Positions 26,679-34,730 of a stretch of DNA of 53,750 bases are shown in pieces. The stretch is from Pseudomonas sp. GM48 (lineage in GTDB: Bacteria; Pseudomonadota; Gammaproteobacteria; Pseudomonadales; Pseudomonadaceae): contig NZ_AKJM01000109.1 of assembly GCF_000282335.1 (NCBI RefSeq), positions 1 to 53,750 of the forward strand, read 5' to 3'. A program made the position numbers and the translations under genes. The notes beneath the pieces are model-generated. The model was not told the origin of the DNA, searched no databases, and saw only the letters and a list, made by a program, of their open reading frames with translations. Within the stretch, counting starts at the first letter, position 1; the number at the start of each line of letters is the position of its first letter.

Positions 26679-27152
26679 TTACCTGCGCACCACCAGGTCC
26701 AGCAATTCGTCGCGCTCCTTGATTTTCTGCAGGACGATTTCCGAGCGGATGTCGGTGACGCCCACCGTGCGGTTCAGGTGATTCACGATGAAATCCGAGA
26801 AGTGTTTCAAGTTGCGCGCCTGTACTCGCAACACATAGTTGCTCGCCCCGGTAATCACATACGCGGTGACCACTTCCGGCCATGACTGGACCTTCTTGAT
26901 GAAGGTCTCGTGCCAGTCCGCGACGTCCTGTCGCAACGACACATGGACGATGGCTTCCAGTTCGATTCCCAGCCGTTCGGCATTCAGCACCGCGCGATAG
27001 CCGGTGATGATTCCCTCGCTTTCCAACAGGCGTAATCGACGCAGGCAAGCTGACGGCGACAGCGCGACTTTCTCTGCCAATTCCTGATTGCTGATACGAC
27101 CATCCTGTTGCAGTTGATGGAGGATTCGCAGGTCTGTCGAGTCGAGATTCAT
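26679..27152 (-). CDS. kynR: Lrp/AsnC-family regulator of kynurenine genes
   Basis: KynR (157 aa) is an Lrp/AsnC regulator. The N-terminal helix-turn-helix is DLRILHQLQQDGRISNQELA then LSPSACLRRLRLLE. The C-terminal RAM effector domain carries VVTAYVITGASNYVLRV. In P. aeruginosa KynR responds to kynurenine and activates kynBA and kynU (established). Here it is divergent from kynU with 221 bp between starts and only 5 kb from kynBA, which strongly supports the same role. An inverted repeat, GAATTTTC/GAAAATTC, flanks its likely -10 box, consistent with autoregulation. Confidence 0.9.
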   Translation of the reverse strand: MNLDSTDLRILHQLQQDGRISNQELAEKVALSPSACLRRLRLLESEGIITGYRAVLNAERLGIELEAIVHVSLRQDVADWHETFIKKVQSWPEVVTAYVITGASNYVLRVQARNLKHFSDFIVNHLNRTVGVTDIRSEIVLQKIKERDELLDLVVRR

Positions 27153-27188
27153 GGTTGAAATAAATCCGTGTTTATTAGCGTTGGAATC

Positions 27189-27240
27189 GAATTTTCTGCG
27201 AGATAAGTACTATAGCGTCGCTCACTTTGCACGAAAATTC
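27189..27240. promoter_or_regulatory. Inverted repeat in the kynR-kynU control region
   Basis: GAATTTTC (27189-27196) and GAAAATTC (27233-27240) are perfect 8-base inverted repeats with 36 bases between them. Between them, on the minus strand, lies TATAGT (27209-27214), a good -10 for kynR. Widely spaced operators that wrap DNA suit Lrp-type octamers. The assignment to KynR is inference. Confidence 0.45.
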
Positions 27241-27373
27241 TCCAAGGCTTAGTTCATTATCTCTCCACCAAAAAGACGCAAATAGCGCCTGAAACAGGGC
27301 GCTGGGCGCTCTGCTCGCCTCGACTTTCACGATGTGCCCGGACGGCATGTCATCAAAAAAAACAGGACATCCA

Positions 27374-28624
27374 ATGACTACAAGAAACGATTGCCTGGCG
27401 CTTGATGCACAGGACAGTCTGGCGCCTCTGCGTCAGCAGTTTGCGCTTCCTGAAGGCGTGATTTATCTCGACGGCAACTCCTTGGGCGCACGCCCTGTCG
27501 CGGCATTGGCTCGCGCTCAGGCGGTGATCGCCGAGGAGTGGGGCAATGGCCTGATCCGCAGTTGGAACAGCGCTGGCTGGCGCGATCTGTCCGAGCGTCT
27601 GGGCAACCGATTGGCCACATTAATAGGTGCCCGCGACGGCGAAGTGGTGGTGACCGACACCACCTCGATCAACCTGTTCAAGGTGCTCAGCGCCGCGTTG
27701 CGTGTGCAGGCCACCCGGTCTCCAGAGCGCCGGGTGATCGTCACCGAAACCAGCAACTTCCCTACCGACCTGTACATCGCCGAAGGCCTGGCCGACATGC
27801 TGCAGCAGGGGTACACCTTGCGTCTGGTCGACAGCCCGGAAGAGTTGCCGCAAGCGATTGACCAGGACACGGCAGTGGTGATGCTCACCCACGTCAATTA
27901 CAAGACCGGCTACATGCACGACATGCAGGCCCTGACCGCACTGAGCCACGAGTGTGGCGCGCTGGCTATCTGGGATCTGGCGCATTCCGCCGGGGCGGTG
28001 CCGGTTGATTTGCATCAGGCGGGCGCCGACTACGCCATCGGTTGCACTTACAAATACCTCAATGGCGGTCCGGGTTCACAGGCGTTTGTCTGGGTCTCGC
28101 CGCAGCTGTGCGATCTGGTGCCGCAGCCCTTGTCGGGCTGGTTCGGCCATTCGCGGCAGTTCGCCATGGAGCCTCGCTACGAGCCGAGCAGCGGCATCGC
28201 CCGCTACCTGTGCGGCACCCAGCCAATCACTTCATTGGCGATGGTCGAGTGTGGGCTGGATGTTTTCTCCCAGACCGATATGGCCAGCCTGCGCCGCAAA
28301 TCCCTGGCCCTGACCGACCTGTTCATTGAACTCGTCGAGCAGCGCTGCGCCGCTCATGAGCTGACCCTGGTCACGCCACGCGAACACGCCAAGCGTGGCA
28401 GCCATGTCAGCTTTGAGCATCCCGAGGGTTATGCCGTGATCCAGGCCTTGATTGACCGCGGTGTAATCGGTGACTACCGCGAGCCGCGGATCATGCGCTT
28501 CGGCTTCACCCCGCTGTACACGACGTTCACCGAGGTCTGGGATGCCGTGCAGATCCTCGGCGAAATCCTCGACCGGAAAACCTGGGCGCAGGCGCAATTC
28601 CAGGTCCGCCACAGCGTCACCTGA
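27374..28624 (+). CDS. kynU: Kynureninase
   Basis: KynU (416 aa) is the PLP enzyme that cleaves kynurenine to anthranilate and alanine. The cofactor lysine is K227 in CTYKYLNGGPG, the same number as in the well-studied P. fluorescens enzyme. D201 (AIWDLAHSAG) would hold the pyridine nitrogen, and YLDGNSLG near 31-38 is the N-terminal family mark. ATG 27374 is chosen for AACAGGACATCCA upstream; the frame stays open 14 codons further back without a ribosome site. An OprD porin and a permease follow on the same strand. Confidence 0.96.
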   Translation: MTTRNDCLALDAQDSLAPLRQQFALPEGVIYLDGNSLGARPVAALARAQAVIAEEWGNGLIRSWNSAGWRDLSERLGNRLATLIGARDGEVVVTDTTSINLFKVLSAALRVQATRSPERRVIVTETSNFPTDLYIAEGLADMLQQGYTLRLVDSPEELPQAIDQDTAVVMLTHVNYKTGYMHDMQALTALSHECGALAIWDLAHSAGAVPVDLHQAGADYAIGCTYKYLNGGPGSQAFVWVSPQLCDLVPQPLSGWFGHSRQFAMEPRYEPSSGIARYLCGTQPITSLAMVECGLDVFSQTDMASLRRKSLALTDLFIELVEQRCAAHELTLVTPREHAKRGSHVSFEHPEGYAVIQALIDRGVIGDYREPRIMRFGFTPLYTTFTEVWDAVQILGEILDRKTWAQAQFQVRHSVT

Positions 28625-28728
28625 GTTAACCGATGTCCGCGTCTTGCTGCCGGGTTTTCCTGGCAGCAGGGCTTCGGGTGCCGTCAATCAAAAGTTCTGT
28701 GCAAACACAATAATAAGGAGCACGCAGA

Positions 28729-30042
28729 ATGAAATTGTCCCTTTGGCCAGCCTTGCCGCTCGCCATCAGCAGTTGCGTCGGTCATATGGCTTATGCCGCA
28801 GCCGACAATGGATTCGTCGAAGACAGCAGCCTGGTCCTGACCAACCGCAACTTCTATTTCTACCGCAACAACCTCAACAACCCGGGTGGTCAGAACTATC
28901 GGGACGAATGGGCCCACGGGATCATGCTCGATTACCGTTCCGGGTATACCCGGGGCGCGGTGGGTTTCGGCGTCGATGCCTATGCGCAGTTGGGCCTCAA
29001 ACTCGACAGCGGCAAGGGACGAACCGGCACCGGTTTGCTGCCGGTCGATTCCGACGGTCGCCCCGAGGATGAGTATTCCGAAGCAGGTGGTGCGCTCAAG
29101 GCGCGGATCTCCAACACCGAACTCAAGTACGGCAACCTGACCCCGTTCAACCCGGTGTTCGGCACGGGCAATGCGCGACTGTTTACCAGCGTGGCCACCG
29201 GCTTTCAGCTGACCAGTAATGAACTCAAGGCGCTGCAAGTGGACATCGGCCACTTCACAGCCGGCAACGACAGTAACTCCACCAACGCCGATGGCGCCCT
29301 GAAAGCGTTGTATGCCGGGGTGGAAACCCGCAGCGTCGACTATCTGGGCGGTAGCTATGCAGTGAGCGATCAACTGAGCGTCAGCCTGTACGGTTCGCAG
29401 TTCACCGACATCTGGCGGCAGTATTACGCCAACACCAACTACACCTTTGCCTTGAGCGAAGGGCAGTCGCTGAACCTGGATTTCAATATTTACCGTACCA
29501 ACGACGATGGCCAGAGCCTGGCCGGCAAGATCGATAACACCACCTGGTCGTTGGCCACAGCGTACAAGTTCGGCGCCCATCGTTTGACCCTGGCGTATCA
29601 ACGCGTGGATGGCGATGAGCCGTTCGATTACCTGGGGTTCGATCAACAACCGGGGACTTCGATTTTCCTTGCCAACTCGATCCAGGTCCTCGATTTCAAC
29701 GCCCCCAACGAACGTTCCTGGCAACTTCGCTACGACCTGGACATGGCGCCATTCGGCGTGCCAGGCCTGAGCTTCATGTCGCGTTACGTCCGCGGTGACC
29801 ATATCGACGACAGCCACTACGACGGCGGTCCCAACGGCGCTTACGGGCGTTACGGCGATGACGGCAAACGCTGGGAACGCGACCTCGAAGCGCGCTACGT
29901 CGTGCAGTCGGGCAAGGCCAGGGATCTGTCGGTGCGGGTGCGTCAGGCCAGTGTGCGTTCGACCGCTCAAGTGGCGCGCGCCGACACCACGGACAACAAC
30001 GAAGTCCGCGTCATCATCGAGTATCCACTGAGTATTTTCTGA
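28729..30042 (+). CDS. OprD-family outer-membrane porin
   Basis: This 437-aa specific porin has a signal peptide (MKLSLWPALPLAISSCVGHM, cleavage probably after AYA or AYAA near residue 24). The mature start, FVEDSSLVLTNRNFYF, is a hallmark of the OprD family, as is the alternating beta-barrel pattern up to the terminal aromatic residue (YPLSIF). The substrate is probably an aromatic acid or amino acid, inferred from its place 104 bp after kynU and 88 bp before a permease. A hairpin (TGCTGCC/GGCAGCA, 28645-28668) in the gap from kynU may trim the message. AAGGAG precedes the ATG. Confidence 0.92.
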   Translation: MKLSLWPALPLAISSCVGHMAYAAADNGFVEDSSLVLTNRNFYFYRNNLNNPGGQNYRDEWAHGIMLDYRSGYTRGAVGFGVDAYAQLGLKLDSGKGRTGTGLLPVDSDGRPEDEYSEAGGALKARISNTELKYGNLTPFNPVFGTGNARLFTSVATGFQLTSNELKALQVDIGHFTAGNDSNSTNADGALKALYAGVETRSVDYLGGSYAVSDQLSVSLYGSQFTDIWRQYYANTNYTFALSEGQSLNLDFNIYRTNDDGQSLAGKIDNTTWSLATAYKFGAHRLTLAYQRVDGDEPFDYLGFDQQPGTSIFLANSIQVLDFNAPNERSWQLRYDLDMAPFGVPGLSFMSRYVRGDHIDDSHYDGGPNGAYGRYGDDGKRWERDLEARYVVQSGKARDLSVRVRQASVRSTAQVARADTTDNNEVRVIIEYPLSIF

Positions 30043-30130
30043 TCCGTGTCCTGCTGTGCGTGGCTGATCCCCACGAGACCATCCAACCACGTGCTCACTT
30101 CAAGAAAGACAATATTCAGAGGACAGACAA

Positions 30131-31540
30131 ATGACCGATAACTCCGGTTTTGAAACGATATCCAACCGTGAACACGGCTTGCGGCGTCAACTGACGTCGG
30201 GGCAGATGAGCATGATCGCCATTGGCGGTGCGATTGGCACCGGGCTGTTTATGGGCAGCGCCTACGCCATCGGCTATGCCGGGCCGAGCGTGCTGCTCAG
30301 CTACGCCATTGGCGCGATCATCACCCTGCTGTTGATGGGCTGCCTGGCGGAAATGACCGTGGCCCATTCGACCTCGGGTTCGTTCGGTGCCTATGCCGAA
30401 TTCTATGTCAGCCCGCTGGCCGGGTTCCTGGTGCGCTATGCCTACTGGGCGGCGATCGTGCTGGCGGTCGGTACGGAAGTAACGGCGGTGGCGATGTACA
30501 TGAAGTACTGGTTCGCCAACGTGCCGGAATGGATCTGGATCGTCTCGTTCTCCAGTGTGCTGATCGTGCTCAACGCCATCAGCGTGAAGACCTTCGGCAC
30601 CTTCGAGTACTGGTTCTCGACCATCAAGATCGGCGCGATTGTCGGCTTCATCATTCTTGCGGTGTATGTGGTGTTCGGCTCCGGTAACCCGGAATACGGC
30701 GTGCATAACTACACCTCCCACGGCGGCTTTTTTCCCAATGGCTTGCAAGGGATGTGGGTCGCGGTGATCGTGTCGATCTTCAGCTACTTGAGTGTGGAGA
30801 TGATCGCGGTGGCCGCCGGAGAGGCGAAGGATCCGGAGCAAGCGGTGAAGAAGGCCTTTCGCGCGACCATCGTGCGCCTGGTGGTGTTCTACCTGCTGAC
30901 CCTCGCGCTGATGCTGGCGATTGTACCGTGGGTCCAGGCCGGTCAAGCCCAGAGCCCGTTCGTCACGGTCATGCAGTCGATCGGTATTCCCGGTGCGACC
31001 GGCGTGATGAATTTCGTGATTCTGATTGCGGCGTTGTCGGCGATGAACAGTCAGTTGTACATCACCACGCGGATGATGTTCAGCCTGTCCCGTGGTGGTT
31101 ATGCGCCGAAGTCCATGGGCGTGTTGAGCAAGAGCGGGATTCCGCTGAACGCACTGCTGCTGTCGAGCTCGGGTATCGCCCTGGCGACCTTGCTCAACAT
31201 CCTGTATCCGGAAAGCTCGTTCACATTGATGATGGCAATCTCCATGTTCGGCGCCATTTTCACCTGGTTCATGATTTTCCTGACGCACTACTGCTTCCGT
31301 CGTTATCACCAACGCAACGGTGAACGCAAACTGTCGTTCCGCATGCGACTGTTCCCTTACTCGACCCTGTTGGGGCTGCTGCTGATGGGCGCGGTGATGA
31401 TCACCACCTATTTCACCGACGCCTTCAATATGACTCTGGTCTTCGGTGTGCCTTTCCTGCTGGTACTCACGGTGATCTACGGCATCTTTTTCAGAAAACC
31501 CAAGACTGCCGAAGCCTTGCGTCCGTTGCCCAAGGTCTAG
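30131..31540 (+). CDS. APC-family amino acid permease in the kyn block
   Basis: This 469-aa inner-membrane permease of the amino acid transporter family has about 12 hydrophobic segments. The TM1 motif SMIAIGGAIGTGLFMGSAY and the TM6 motif FSYLSVEMIAVAAGEAKDP are typical. It differs from the AroP-like carrier at 20898-22301 and from the GabP-like one at 14215-15615, so the window holds three distinct members. The likely cargo is tryptophan or kynurenine, inferred from the kynU-porin-permease order. AGAGGACAGACAA lies upstream of the ATG. It ends 30 bp before the convergent LysR copy B. Confidence 0.87.
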   Translation: MTDNSGFETISNREHGLRRQLTSGQMSMIAIGGAIGTGLFMGSAYAIGYAGPSVLLSYAIGAIITLLLMGCLAEMTVAHSTSGSFGAYAEFYVSPLAGFLVRYAYWAAIVLAVGTEVTAVAMYMKYWFANVPEWIWIVSFSSVLIVLNAISVKTFGTFEYWFSTIKIGAIVGFIILAVYVVFGSGNPEYGVHNYTSHGGFFPNGLQGMWVAVIVSIFSYLSVEMIAVAAGEAKDPEQAVKKAFRATIVRLVVFYLLTLALMLAIVPWVQAGQAQSPFVTVMQSIGIPGATGVMNFVILIAALSAMNSQLYITTRMMFSLSRGGYAPKSMGVLSKSGIPLNALLLSSSGIALATLLNILYPESSFTLMMAISMFGAIFTWFMIFLTHYCFRRYHQRNGERKLSFRMRLFPYSTLLGLLLMGAVMITTYFTDAFNMTLVFGVPFLLVLTVIYGIFFRKPKTAEALRPLPKV

Positions 31541-31558
31541 TCTGGAAGCAACACGGCG

Positions 31559-31586
31559 GGGCGACAGTCTTCAAAGGCTGTCGCCC
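31559..31586. terminator. Hairpin at the junction of permease and LysR copy B
   Basis: GGGCGACAG and CTGTCGCCC form a 9-bp stem with a 10-base loop, and the LysR stop codon lies in the loop. It has no T tract, so any role as terminator would be weak. It is placed correctly to serve both convergent genes. Confidence 0.4.
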
Positions 31587-32461
31587 TGCAATGCCTCGAA
31601 CAGGGCTCTGGCATAACCGGGCAGGTTGTCGAATGAGCGAGCACAGAGCAGCAGTTTGCGCTGCGCCCAGTCTTCCTCCAGCGCGACACTTTTCAACGGC
31701 TCATCGAGCGACCCGCGCTGGATCGCCGCCAACGGCACAATCGCCAATCCGGCGCCGTGTGCGACCATGCGCATCAACCCGTCGAAGCCATCGGCGCGGA
31801 TGCGGATCTGCATCCGTGTACCGGTGTGCAACGCCTGTTCCTCCAGGTACACGGCGAGGGCGCTGTTGGCGTTCAGGCCGACGTAATCGTGACGCAATGT
31901 GTCGGTGAAACTAACTGAGGCCGCCTGTGCCAAGGGATGTTCGCGGGGCATGATCAGTACCAGCGGATCATCGCGAAACGGGCGGGTTTGCAGGTCGTGG
32001 GTGTCGATGGCGTCGGAGACGATACCGAGGTCCGCCGCGCCCTGGCGCAAGGCGTGGGTGATGCGGGCGCTGGGCAATTCCTGCAGGTCGATATCCAGGT
32101 TGGGGTGGTCGCACAGGAAGTCGGCGAGCAACTCCGGCAGGTACTCGGTGATCGCCGTGGTGTTGCACAACAATCGCACCTGGCCTTTTACGCCCTTGGC
32201 GTATTCGGCCAGGTCCTGTTGCAGGCGTTCGGCTTGTTGCATCAGAGTACGGGCATGCTGAGCCAGGGCCTTGCCGGCCGGCGTTGGCGCTACACCGCGC
32301 CGGCCTCTTTCGAGAAACCCGATCCCCAGTGAGGCTTCCATGGCACGAATGCGCGCGCTGGCCGCGGCCAGGGACAGATGACTGCGTGCGGCGCCGGCGG
32401 TGATTTTGCCGGTGTCGAGGATGTTCAGGTACAGGCGCAGGTCGGTCAGGTCGAAGTGCAT
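31571..32461 (-). CDS. LysR-family regulator, copy B of a duplicated pair
   Basis: This 296-aa LysR regulator is a paralogue of the gene at 17589-18473. The N-terminal DNA-binding helices are almost the same (GAARSHLSLAAASARIRAME), and the effector domain differs at scattered places plus a changed C terminus. From 32339 to 32473 the DNA matches copy A at 134 of 135 bases, far more than elsewhere in the gene. The REP pair upstream is also shared. It is divergent from the TauE/SafE exporter gene (206 bp between starts), a common LysR arrangement, so that exporter is the most likely target. Confidence 0.88.
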   Translation of the reverse strand: MHFDLTDLRLYLNILDTGKITAGAARSHLSLAAASARIRAMEASLGIGFLERGRRGVAPTPAGKALAQHARTLMQQAERLQQDLAEYAKGVKGQVRLLCNTTAITEYLPELLADFLCDHPNLDIDLQELPSARITHALRQGAADLGIVSDAIDTHDLQTRPFRDDPLVLIMPREHPLAQAASVSFTDTLRHDYVGLNANSALAVYLEEQALHTGTRMQIRIRADGFDGLMRMVAHGAGLAIVPLAAIQRGSLDEPLKSVALEEDWAQRKLLLCARSFDNLPGYARALFEALQGDSL

Positions 32462-32499
32462 TACAGCAACCTCAAGATGTGTGTTGTCTGGGAGGACGC

Positions 32500-32564
32500 C
32501 TTCGCGGGCAAGCCCGCTCCCACAGGTGACGCGATCCACTGTGGGAGCGGGCTTGCTCGCGAAG
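32500..32564. repeat. REP pair (convergent) upstream of LysR copy B
   Basis: The two facing REP units are CTTCGCGGGCAAGCCCGCTC and GTGGGAGCGGGCTTGCTCGC. They share the spacer GGTGACGCGATCC with the pair upstream of LysR copy A. Confidence 0.85.
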
Positions 32565-32667
32565 AGGCCAGTAGCCTCGACCCAGATATTCAGCCTCTTG
32601 CCTTGCGAGAGGCTGCCTCAGTATATGGCAGATTTTCAATCAACCCTTGCGGGCTCACCATGGCCCC

Positions 32668-33432
32668 ATGAATACACTCTCGGCGTTTTATCAGAATCTC
32701 GGCCTGGCCCTTTCGTTGTTGGTTATCGGCACCTTTGTGCTGGCCGGCATGATCAAGGGCGTGATCGGCCTGGGCCTGCCGACCGTTGCCATGGGCCTGC
32801 TCGGTGTGGCTATGGCACCGACGCAGGCTGCGGCGTTGTTGATCATTCCGGCGACCCTGACCAACGTCTGGCAATTGGCATTCGGCGGGCATCTGTCGGG
32901 GCTGATCAAACGGTTGTGGCCGATGTTGCTGGCGATTTTCATCGGCACCGGGGCAGGCACCCTGTGGGTCGGCATCAGCGGTGGCCATTGGGTGGTGCGG
33001 GGGCTGGGGGCGGCATTGTTGCTTTATGCGCTGAGCGGTTTGTTTCTGCCGACTCTGCGCGTAGGGCGGCGCAGCGAACGCTGGCTCGGTCCATTGTGTG
33101 GCGTGCTGACTGGCGTCATCACGTCGGCTACAGGCGTATTCGTGATTCCGGCGGTGCCTTATCTGCAGGCGCTGGGTTTGAGCAAGGACGAACTGGTGCA
33201 GGCGCTGGGCCTGTCGTTCACCGTCTCGACCCTGGCCCTGGCCGGAGGCTTGCTATGGCGCGGCGCTCTCGGCGGGGGCGAGTTGAGCGCGTCGCTGTTG
33301 GCGCTGATCCCGGCAATGCTCGGCATGTGGCTGGGGCAATCGCTGCGCCAGCGGATCAGCGCCGTGTTGTTCAAGCGCGTGTTCTTCATTGGCCTTGGTT
33401 TGCTCGGCGGCCATTTGCTGATCAGCGGCTAG
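32668..33432 (+). CDS. TauE/SafE-family membrane exporter
   Basis: This 254-aa integral membrane protein has about eight hydrophobic segments in two halves. The TauE/SafE signature GMIKGVIGLGLPTVAMGLLG is at the N terminus, with the related repeat GVLTGVITSATGVFVIPAVPYLQ in the second half. Members export sulfite, sulfoacetate or other organic anions; the cargo here is unknown. ATG 32668 is taken; an out-of-frame ATG lies eight bases before it and the ribosome site is poor. The 3' end overlaps the convergent monooxygenase gene by 11 bp. Confidence 0.87.
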   Translation: MNTLSAFYQNLGLALSLLVIGTFVLAGMIKGVIGLGLPTVAMGLLGVAMAPTQAAALLIIPATLTNVWQLAFGGHLSGLIKRLWPMLLAIFIGTGAGTLWVGISGGHWVVRGLGAALLLYALSGLFLPTLRVGRRSERWLGPLCGVLTGVITSATGVFVIPAVPYLQALGLSKDELVQALGLSFTVSTLALAGGLLWRGALGGGELSASLLALIPAMLGMWLGQSLRQRISAVLFKRVFFIGLGLLGGHLLISG

Positions 33433-33736
33433 CGGACGACGGGCTGATCATTTCGATGGCGCGGATCTCGAAGTCCCGTTCCAGGTATTCATCGCGCTGG
33501 TCGAGGAACTGCTTCATGTGCGGCAGGTTCGAGTGCACATCGAGGTGGGCCTGGGACTGCCATATTTCGTAGAAGATGAACAGGGTCGGGTCCTGTTTGT
33601 CGCGCAACATGTGGTATTCGATGCAACCGGGTTCGGCGCGGCTCGCTTCCACGTAGCTGCTGAAAAACGCTTCGAAGGCATCGGATTTTTCCGGGCGGGT
33701 CTTGGCGTGCAGGATGAAGCCCTGGATTTCACTCAT
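33422..33736 (-). CDS. Quinol/antibiotic biosynthesis monooxygenase, YgiN-like
   Basis: This 104-aa protein of the ABM superfamily has a ferredoxin-like fold. Marks are the opening GFILHAKTRPEKSDAFEAFF, GCIEYHMLRDKQDPTLF and IWQSQAHLDVH; the histidine in the last motif is conserved in YgiN. E. coli YgiN oxidises quinols formed by MdaB (established). Here the gene is divergent from mdaB, with 162 bp between starts, so the same quinone cycle is likely. AGGAGAAATGTAG precedes the start. Confidence 0.87.
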   Translation of the reverse strand: MSEIQGFILHAKTRPEKSDAFEAFFSSYVEASRAEPGCIEYHMLRDKQDPTLFIFYEIWQSQAHLDVHSNLPHMKQFLDQRDEYLERDFEIRAIEMISPSSASR

Positions 33737-33898
33737 CTACATTTCTCCTCAGATCAGAACTGGCATCAGTCTAAGGCAACAATCGGCCATTGATTCGTGC
33801 TTATGGGTCAAATGATATTTGCCCAATCGACGCTTATTCCGCACGAGGCCAGTCGGTACTCTGCCGCCATCCGATTCCCGACCTTCCCGAGACCTCCC

Positions 33899-34489
33899 AT
33901 GAAAAAAGTCCTGTTGCTCAATGGCGGCAAAAAGTTTGCGCACTCCGACGGCCGCTACAACACCACCCTGCATGAAACCGCGTTGAGCGTGCTGGATCGC
34001 GGCGGTGTGGACGTCAGAACCACCTTCATCGACGAGGGCTACGACATCGCCGAAGAAGTGGCCAAGTTCCTGTGGGCCGACGTGATCATTTACCAGATGC
34101 CCGGCTGGTGGATGGGCGCGCCGTGGACCGTGAAAAAGTACATCGATGAAGTCTTCACCGAAGGGCATGGCAGCCTCTATGCCAGCGACGGGCGCACCCG
34201 TTCGGACGCGTCGCAGAAGTACGGCAGCGGCGGCCTGATTCACGGCAAGCAATACATGCTGTCGCTGACCTGGAACGCCCCGCAGCAAGCCTTCGACGAC
34301 CCGACCGATTTCTTCGAAGCCAAAGGTGTGGACGCGGTGTACTTCCCGTTCCACAAGGCCAACGAGTTCCTTGGCATGACCGGTTTGCCGACGTTCCTCT
34401 GCGTAGACGTGATGAAGCGCCCGAACATCGAAGCTGATGTGGCGCGTTATGAGCAGCATTTGGCTGAGGTGTTTGGTCTGAAGGCGTAA
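33899..34489 (+). CDS. mdaB: NAD(P)H:quinone oxidoreductase MdaB
   Basis: MdaB (196 aa) is a flavodoxin-fold FAD enzyme that reduces quinones by two electrons and protects against redox cycling. It starts MKKVLLLNGGKKFAHSDGRYN. The family motif is YQMPGWWMGAPWTVKKYIDE near residues 62-81, and the C-terminal part contains GLPTFLCVDVMK. The start at ATG 33899 fits the family; the reading frame runs upstream without a better site. It is divergent from the YgiN-like gene and followed, beyond a REP element, by a LysR gene. Confidence 0.92.
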   Translation: MKKVLLLNGGKKFAHSDGRYNTTLHETALSVLDRGGVDVRTTFIDEGYDIAEEVAKFLWADVIIYQMPGWWMGAPWTVKKYIDEVFTEGHGSLYASDGRTRSDASQKYGSGGLIHGKQYMLSLTWNAPQQAFDDPTDFFEAKGVDAVYFPFHKANEFLGMTGLPTFLCVDVMKRPNIEADVARYEQHLAEVFGLKA

Positions 34490-34544
34490 CGCTCGGCTAC
34501 TATCGATATCAGACACCGACACTGGTTTGTAGCGAGAGAGCTTT

Positions 34545-34678
34545 TGTGGCGAGGGGGCTTGCCCCCGTTGGTGCGCGAAGCGGACCCATAACCGGTGAGC
34601 GCGATGGTTCAGATAAACCGCGTATGTCGATCTTACGACGGCTTCGCCGCCGAACGGGGGCAAGCCCCCTCGCCACAT
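34545..34678. repeat. Long inverted repeat of a second REP type
   Basis: The arms are TGTGGCGAGGGGGCTTGCCC at the left and GGGGGCAAGCCCCCTCGCCA at the right, about 134 bp end to end. The core differs from the GGGAGCGGGCTTGCTCGCGA class seen elsewhere in the window, so this is a separate REP subfamily. It lies between mdaB and the LysR gene. Confidence 0.8.
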
Positions 34679-34730
34679 TGGATTTTCGCTGCACAATAGA
34701 ACGGCGCAGGACTATCGATAAGGGACACAC

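Noticed and set aside
28684..30090. Minus-strand frame opposite the OprD porin
   Set aside because: The porin has a signal peptide and beta-barrel pattern; the antisense frame has no family features.
34545..34678. CRISPR-like array or IS end
   Set aside because: The repeats form a single inverted pair without regular spacers, and no transposase is nearby; a REP element fits.
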